A DNA stretch of 7,693 nt from Actinomycetes bacterium (GTDB lineage: Bacteria > Actinomycetota > Acidimicrobiia > Acidimicrobiales > Palsa-688). How positions within the stretch are numbered: position 1 is the first letter of the stretch; each line of letters opens with the position of its first letter. The notes beneath the pieces were generated by a model, which searched no databases, was not told the origin of the DNA, and worked only from the letters and a program-made list of their open reading frames with translations. The position numbers and the translations under genes are program-made. Positions 5,316 to 7,693 of this stretch are shown in pieces. The stretch covers positions 1-7,693 of the forward strand of contig JAKACE010000077.1 of the NCBI GenBank assembly GCA_021821705.1, read 5' to 3'.

Positions 5316-6391
5316 GCCGCAACCCGGTCCCCGCACTGCTCGCCGAGGACGACGCGGGCACCGTTTTCCTGGGCACCCAGTCCGGCCCCAAGGACGGCTA
5401 CCTGGAGCTGGCTCGGTGCGCCCGCGACGCCGGCCTCTTCCGACGCTCGCCGTTGCTGTCGGGGGCCAAGATTGCCCTGGTGGCGGCGGTCATGGTCGCC
5501 GGGTGGCTGGCGCTTTTCCTGGTGGGAGACTCGTGGTACCAGTTGCTGGTCGCCGTCTACCTCGCAGTTGCCTTCGCACAGGTTGGCTTTCTCGGCCATA
5601 GCGCTGGGCACCGACAGATCTTCTGGTCACGCCGTCTCAACGACCTCGTCGGCCTGGCGTGCGCCGACCTGGCCACCGGGATCAGCTACGGCTACTGGGT
5701 CGACAAGCACAATCGGCACCACAGCCACCCCAACCAGGTGGGAGCCGACCCCGACGTCGCTCCCGGGACCATATCCTGGACCCCCGAGCAGGCGGCGACC
5801 AGGACCGGGCTGGGCCGCACTATCGCCAGGCACCAGGCCGCTCTGTTCTTCCCCCTGGCTTGTCTCGAGGCGCTCAGCCTGCATGTCTCGAGCGTGCGCT
5901 CCCTGCCCACCAGCGCGGTGCGGCGCAAGCCGGCAGAAGTCGCCCTGCTCCTGGCTCACGGCGTCCTCTTCGTGGGAACTGTCTTGCTCGTCATGTCGCC
6001 GCTGCGGGCCGTGGCGTTCCTGGCCGTCCAACAGGGCGTCTTCGGCCTCTACCTCGGGTGTGCCTTCGCCCCCAACCACAAGGGCATGACCATGCCCACT
6101 GCCGGCCAGAAGCTGGACTTCGTGCGACGGCAGGTGACCACGTCGCGCAACGTCAAGGGGAGCCGGGTGCTCGACATAGCCATGGGTGGTCTCAACTACC
6201 AGATCGAGCACCACCTCTTCCCGAGCATGCCCATGGCCAACCTCCGCCGTTGCCGGCCGATCGTACGTGCCTACTGCTCGGCACACGGCATCGACTACTG
6301 CGAGTCCAGCCTGACCGGCTCCTACCGTGCCGCCCTGCGCCACCTGCGCACGGCCGGGGCGACCCTGCGCAACCCCACCGGCGGCGCCTGA
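5312..6391 (+). CDS. Membrane fatty-acid desaturase (DesA/acyl-lipid type)
   Basis: An integral membrane di-iron desaturase that would insert a double bond into a fatty acyl chain using O2 and an electron donor, thereby altering membrane fluidity. From GTG 5312 it is 359 aa. All three histidine boxes are present: HSAGH (96-100), HNRHH (133-137) and QIEHH (297-301); H256 in APNHKG is a further likely ligand. The Q at the start of the third box is typical of the COG3239 / front-end desaturase group, but no cytochrome b5 domain is fused, so electrons must come from a separate ferredoxin or reductase. Hydrophobic helices lie near 51-72, 76-95, 212-230 and 233-251. The frame extends back to GTG 5246, adding 22 Cys/Arg-rich residues. 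I prefer 5312 because the CGGAGG site cannot serve 5246 and a leader ORF ends here as GTGA. Substrate and bond position cannot be read from sequence. Confidence 0.9.
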   Translation: MSRNPVPALLAEDDAGTVFLGTQSGPKDGYLELARCARDAGLFRRSPLLSGAKIALVAAVMVAGWLALFLVGDSWYQLLVAVYLAVAFAQVGFLGHSAGHRQIFWSRRLNDLVGLACADLATGISYGYWVDKHNRHHSHPNQVGADPDVAPGTISWTPEQAATRTGLGRTIARHQAALFFPLACLEALSLHVSSVRSLPTSAVRRKPAEVALLLAHGVLFVGTVLLVMSPLRAVAFLAVQQGVFGLYLGCAFAPNHKGMTMPTAGQKLDFVRRQVTTSRNVKGSRVLDIAMGGLNYQIEHHLFPSMPMANLRRCRPIVRAYCSAHGIDYCESSLTGSYRAALRHLRTAGATLRNPTGGA

Positions 6392-6400
6392 GGCGGCGCC
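6383..6400. terminator. Hairpin at the desaturase 3' end, possible bidirectional terminator
   Basis: GGCGCC (6383-6388) and GGCGCC (6395-6400) pair around a six-base loop containing the desaturase stop codon. The larger GGCGGCGCC is also a 9-bp direct repeat (6380-6388 and 6392-6400). It sits between converging genes with about 20 bp between stops. There is no T-run, so termination is uncertain. Confidence 0.3.
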
Positions 6401-6411
6401 ATGGTCGCAGC

Positions 6412-7470
6412 CTATTGGGCACCTTCACGCCCGGCGACGAAGTACCGGACGCCCTCGACGAAGGCGGCGATGTCCTGCTCGGTGGTGGCGAAGCTCGTCA
6501 TCCAGCGCACGACGCTTTCACCCACGTCCCAGGTCCAGAAGAAGGACCACTCGGCGAGCACAGGGACCAGCGCGGCCGGCAGGCGGGCGAACACGCTGTT
6601 GACCTCGACGCTCCTCATCAGCTCGACCTGACCCAGGCCCGACAGCTCTGCCGCCAGAGCGCGGGCCATGGCATTGGCATGGGCGGCGTTGTGCAGCCAC
6701 AGGTCGTCGTGGAGGAGAGCCTCGAACTGGGCGGCGATGAAGCGCATCTTCGAGGCCAATTGACCTGCCTGCTTGCGGGCGAACCGGGCTCTCTCGCCCA
6801 GTCCCGGACGGATGAACACCACCGCCTCGCCGTAGAGCAGCCCGTTCTTGGTCCCCCCGAAGGTGAGGGCGTCGACGCCCACCTGTGAGGTCATCTGCGG
6901 GACCGAGCAGCCCAGTGCCACCACCGCGTTGGCGAGCCGGGCTCCGTCCAGGTAGAGCAGCAGGTCGTTGCCATGGGCGACGTCGCCCAGCGCCGCCAGC
7001 TCGTCCAGGGTGTAGAGGGCCCCCAGCTCGGTGGGCTGGCTGATGGCCACGACGCGGGGCTTGACGTTGTGCTCGCCGTGCAGGGACCGGACGAGGGCCT
7101 CGACGTCTGCCGGGCGGAGCTTGCCGTCCTGGGTCGGTACGTCGAGCAGCTTGGCGCCGGTGAAGCGCTCCGGTGCCCCACACTCGTCGACGTTTATGTG
7201 CGCTGTGGCCGGGCAGATGACGGCTTCGTGAGGCGCCAGGAGGCACTGCAGGGCGACCACATTGGCACCCGTTCCCCCGTAGGTGAAGTAGACCTCGACA
7301 TCGGAGCCGAACAGGTCGCGCAACCGCTTGACCGCCCGGGCCGTCCAAGGGTCGTCGCCGTAGGCAGGCGCCGACCCCACATTGGCGGCCAGGAGAGCCT
7401 CCACGACGCGAGGGTGGGCTCCGGCGACGTTGTCGCTGGCGAAACTGTTGACCGGGGGGACGGGTAGCAC
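6412..7470 (-). CDS. ltaE: Low-specificity L-threonine aldolase (PLP-dependent)
   Basis: A cytoplasmic fold-type I PLP enzyme of the beta-eliminating lyase / threonine aldolase family, expected to split L-threonine or L-allo-threonine into glycine and acetaldehyde. From GTG 7470 it is 352 aa, close to the usual length. Landmarks: SFASDN at 9-14, AYGDDPWT at 36-43, the phosphate-binding YGGTGAN at 64-70, H91 in ATAHINVDE (expected to stack on PLP), D175 and R178 in YLDGARLAN, and catalytic K208 in FGGTKNG. All key residues are intact. The frame extends to ATG 7599, but those 43 extra residues are Pro/Gly/Arg-rich and outside the fold, and a strong hairpin (7600-7618) abuts that ATG. GTG 7470 has only a weak GGTGG upstream, so the start is not certain. 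It converges with the desaturase. Related family members act on other beta-hydroxy amino acids, so the exact substrate is inferred. Confidence 0.9.
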   Translation of the reverse strand: MLPVPPVNSFASDNVAGAHPRVVEALLAANVGSAPAYGDDPWTARAVKRLRDLFGSDVEVYFTYGGTGANVVALQCLLAPHEAVICPATAHINVDECGAPERFTGAKLLDVPTQDGKLRPADVEALVRSLHGEHNVKPRVVAISQPTELGALYTLDELAALGDVAHGNDLLLYLDGARLANAVVALGCSVPQMTSQVGVDALTFGGTKNGLLYGEAVVFIRPGLGERARFARKQAGQLASKMRFIAAQFEALLHDDLWLHNAAHANAMARALAAELSGLGQVELMRSVEVNSVFARLPAALVPVLAEWSFFWTWDVGESVVRWMTSFATTEQDIAAFVEGVRYFVAGREGAQ

Positions 7471-7582
7471 CCGGCCACCATGGCACGGGCGGGGGGTCGG
7501 GTTCAACGTGCCAGGTGGGATGGCGCCTGCCCGGTCTCCGTGACCCACGACGCGCCCCGATGACGGCCCCCGGGGCCGGCCC

Positions 7583-7693
7583 TCAGCCTCCTGGGTCATC
7601 CCGGGCAGAAGGCCCGGGAGGGTGCCGGGCGAAGCGGCTCCAGGTCGGGGAACTGGCGGCCATGAGCGCCAACACGGCGTCGACCCCGGCGAG
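7583..7693 (-). CDS. C-terminal end of an unidentified gene (partial)
   Basis: A - strand frame enters from the right edge and ends at TGA 7585-7583 after 36 codons. In the first 24 codons 23 end in G or C, and the peptide reads LAGVDAVLALMAASSPTWSRF, then a Pro/Gly-rich tail, which looks like an ordinary protein C-terminus. I do not recognise the family. If real, it is probably in the same transcription unit as the threonine aldolase, 112 nt upstream of its GTG. An alternative is a + strand gene starting at ATG 7663, whose ten visible codons also all end in G/C but which lacks a clear ribosome site. Confidence 0.35.
   Translation of the reverse strand, partial: LAGVDAVLALMAASSPTWSRFARHPPGPSARDDPGG
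7600..7618. repeat. Strong GC hairpin upstream of the threonine aldolase
   Basis: CCCGGGC-AGAAG-GCCCGGG forms a 7-bp all-GC stem with a five-base loop. It directly abuts ATG 7599 on the - strand and would hide any ribosome site there. It lies within the end of the partial upstream frame. Confidence 0.5.

Noticed and set aside
4053..5336. Very long - strand frame that continues upstream of GAF-ANTAR B, giving 671 codons in all from 5336
   Set aside because: Only the last 243 codons form a recognisable protein. The upstream part is Arg/Pro/Gly-rich and overlaps gene A, which has a clear family match in another frame.
5659..6888. 409-codon + strand frame across the desaturase and threonine aldolase
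   Set aside because: It overlaps two intact conserved genes in other frames, and its sequence is low-complexity Arg/Pro/Gly without domains.
7587..7592. AGGAGG on the - strand near the right edge
   Set aside because: No ATG, GTG or TTG lies within a usable distance downstream, so it does not mark a start.

Overview
The window is very GC-rich with strong G/C preference at third codon positions and many GTG starts. Its gene families (FtsH, several GAF-ANTAR regulators, a membrane fatty-acid desaturase, a PLP threonine aldolase) point to a high-GC actinobacterium. The clade cannot be fixed from this sequence alone. I see no rRNA, tRNA, CRISPR array, transposase, integrase or phage gene; it reads as chromosomal DNA.

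Layout. Positions 1-238 hold no confident gene. On the + strand a 33-codon small ORF (239-340) with a good ribosome binding site runs into ftsH (337-2304) through a GTGA stop/start overlap. The ftsH stop codon lies in the first of five head-to-tail 17-bp repeats (2295-2379). Three GAF-ANTAR genes then follow on the - strand. In transcription order they are A (4340-5089), B (3321-4052) and C (2436-3194). They are separated by leaders of 287 and 126 nt that contain hairpins and, before B, a short ORF with a good Shine-Dalgarno. Upstream of A, a 156-nt divergent region leads to a + strand membrane fatty-acid desaturase (5312-6391). This gene is again preceded by a short ORF ending in a GTGA overlap. 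A low-specificity L-threonine aldolase (6412-7470, - strand) converges on the desaturase with about 20 bp between stops. The right edge holds what looks like the last 36 codons of another - strand gene.

How the genes relate. FtsH is a membrane ATP-dependent protease, the desaturase changes membrane lipid unsaturation, and GAF-ANTAR proteins are sensors that act by RNA-binding antitermination. A joint membrane or stress role is possible, but nothing in the sequence ties them into one pathway. The threonine aldolase looks like a metabolic neighbour. The least ordinary parts are the three tandem ANTAR paralogues with structured leaders, the small ORFs coupled to both + strand genes, and the 17-bp repeat array. 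I did not find a clear new multi-gene system.
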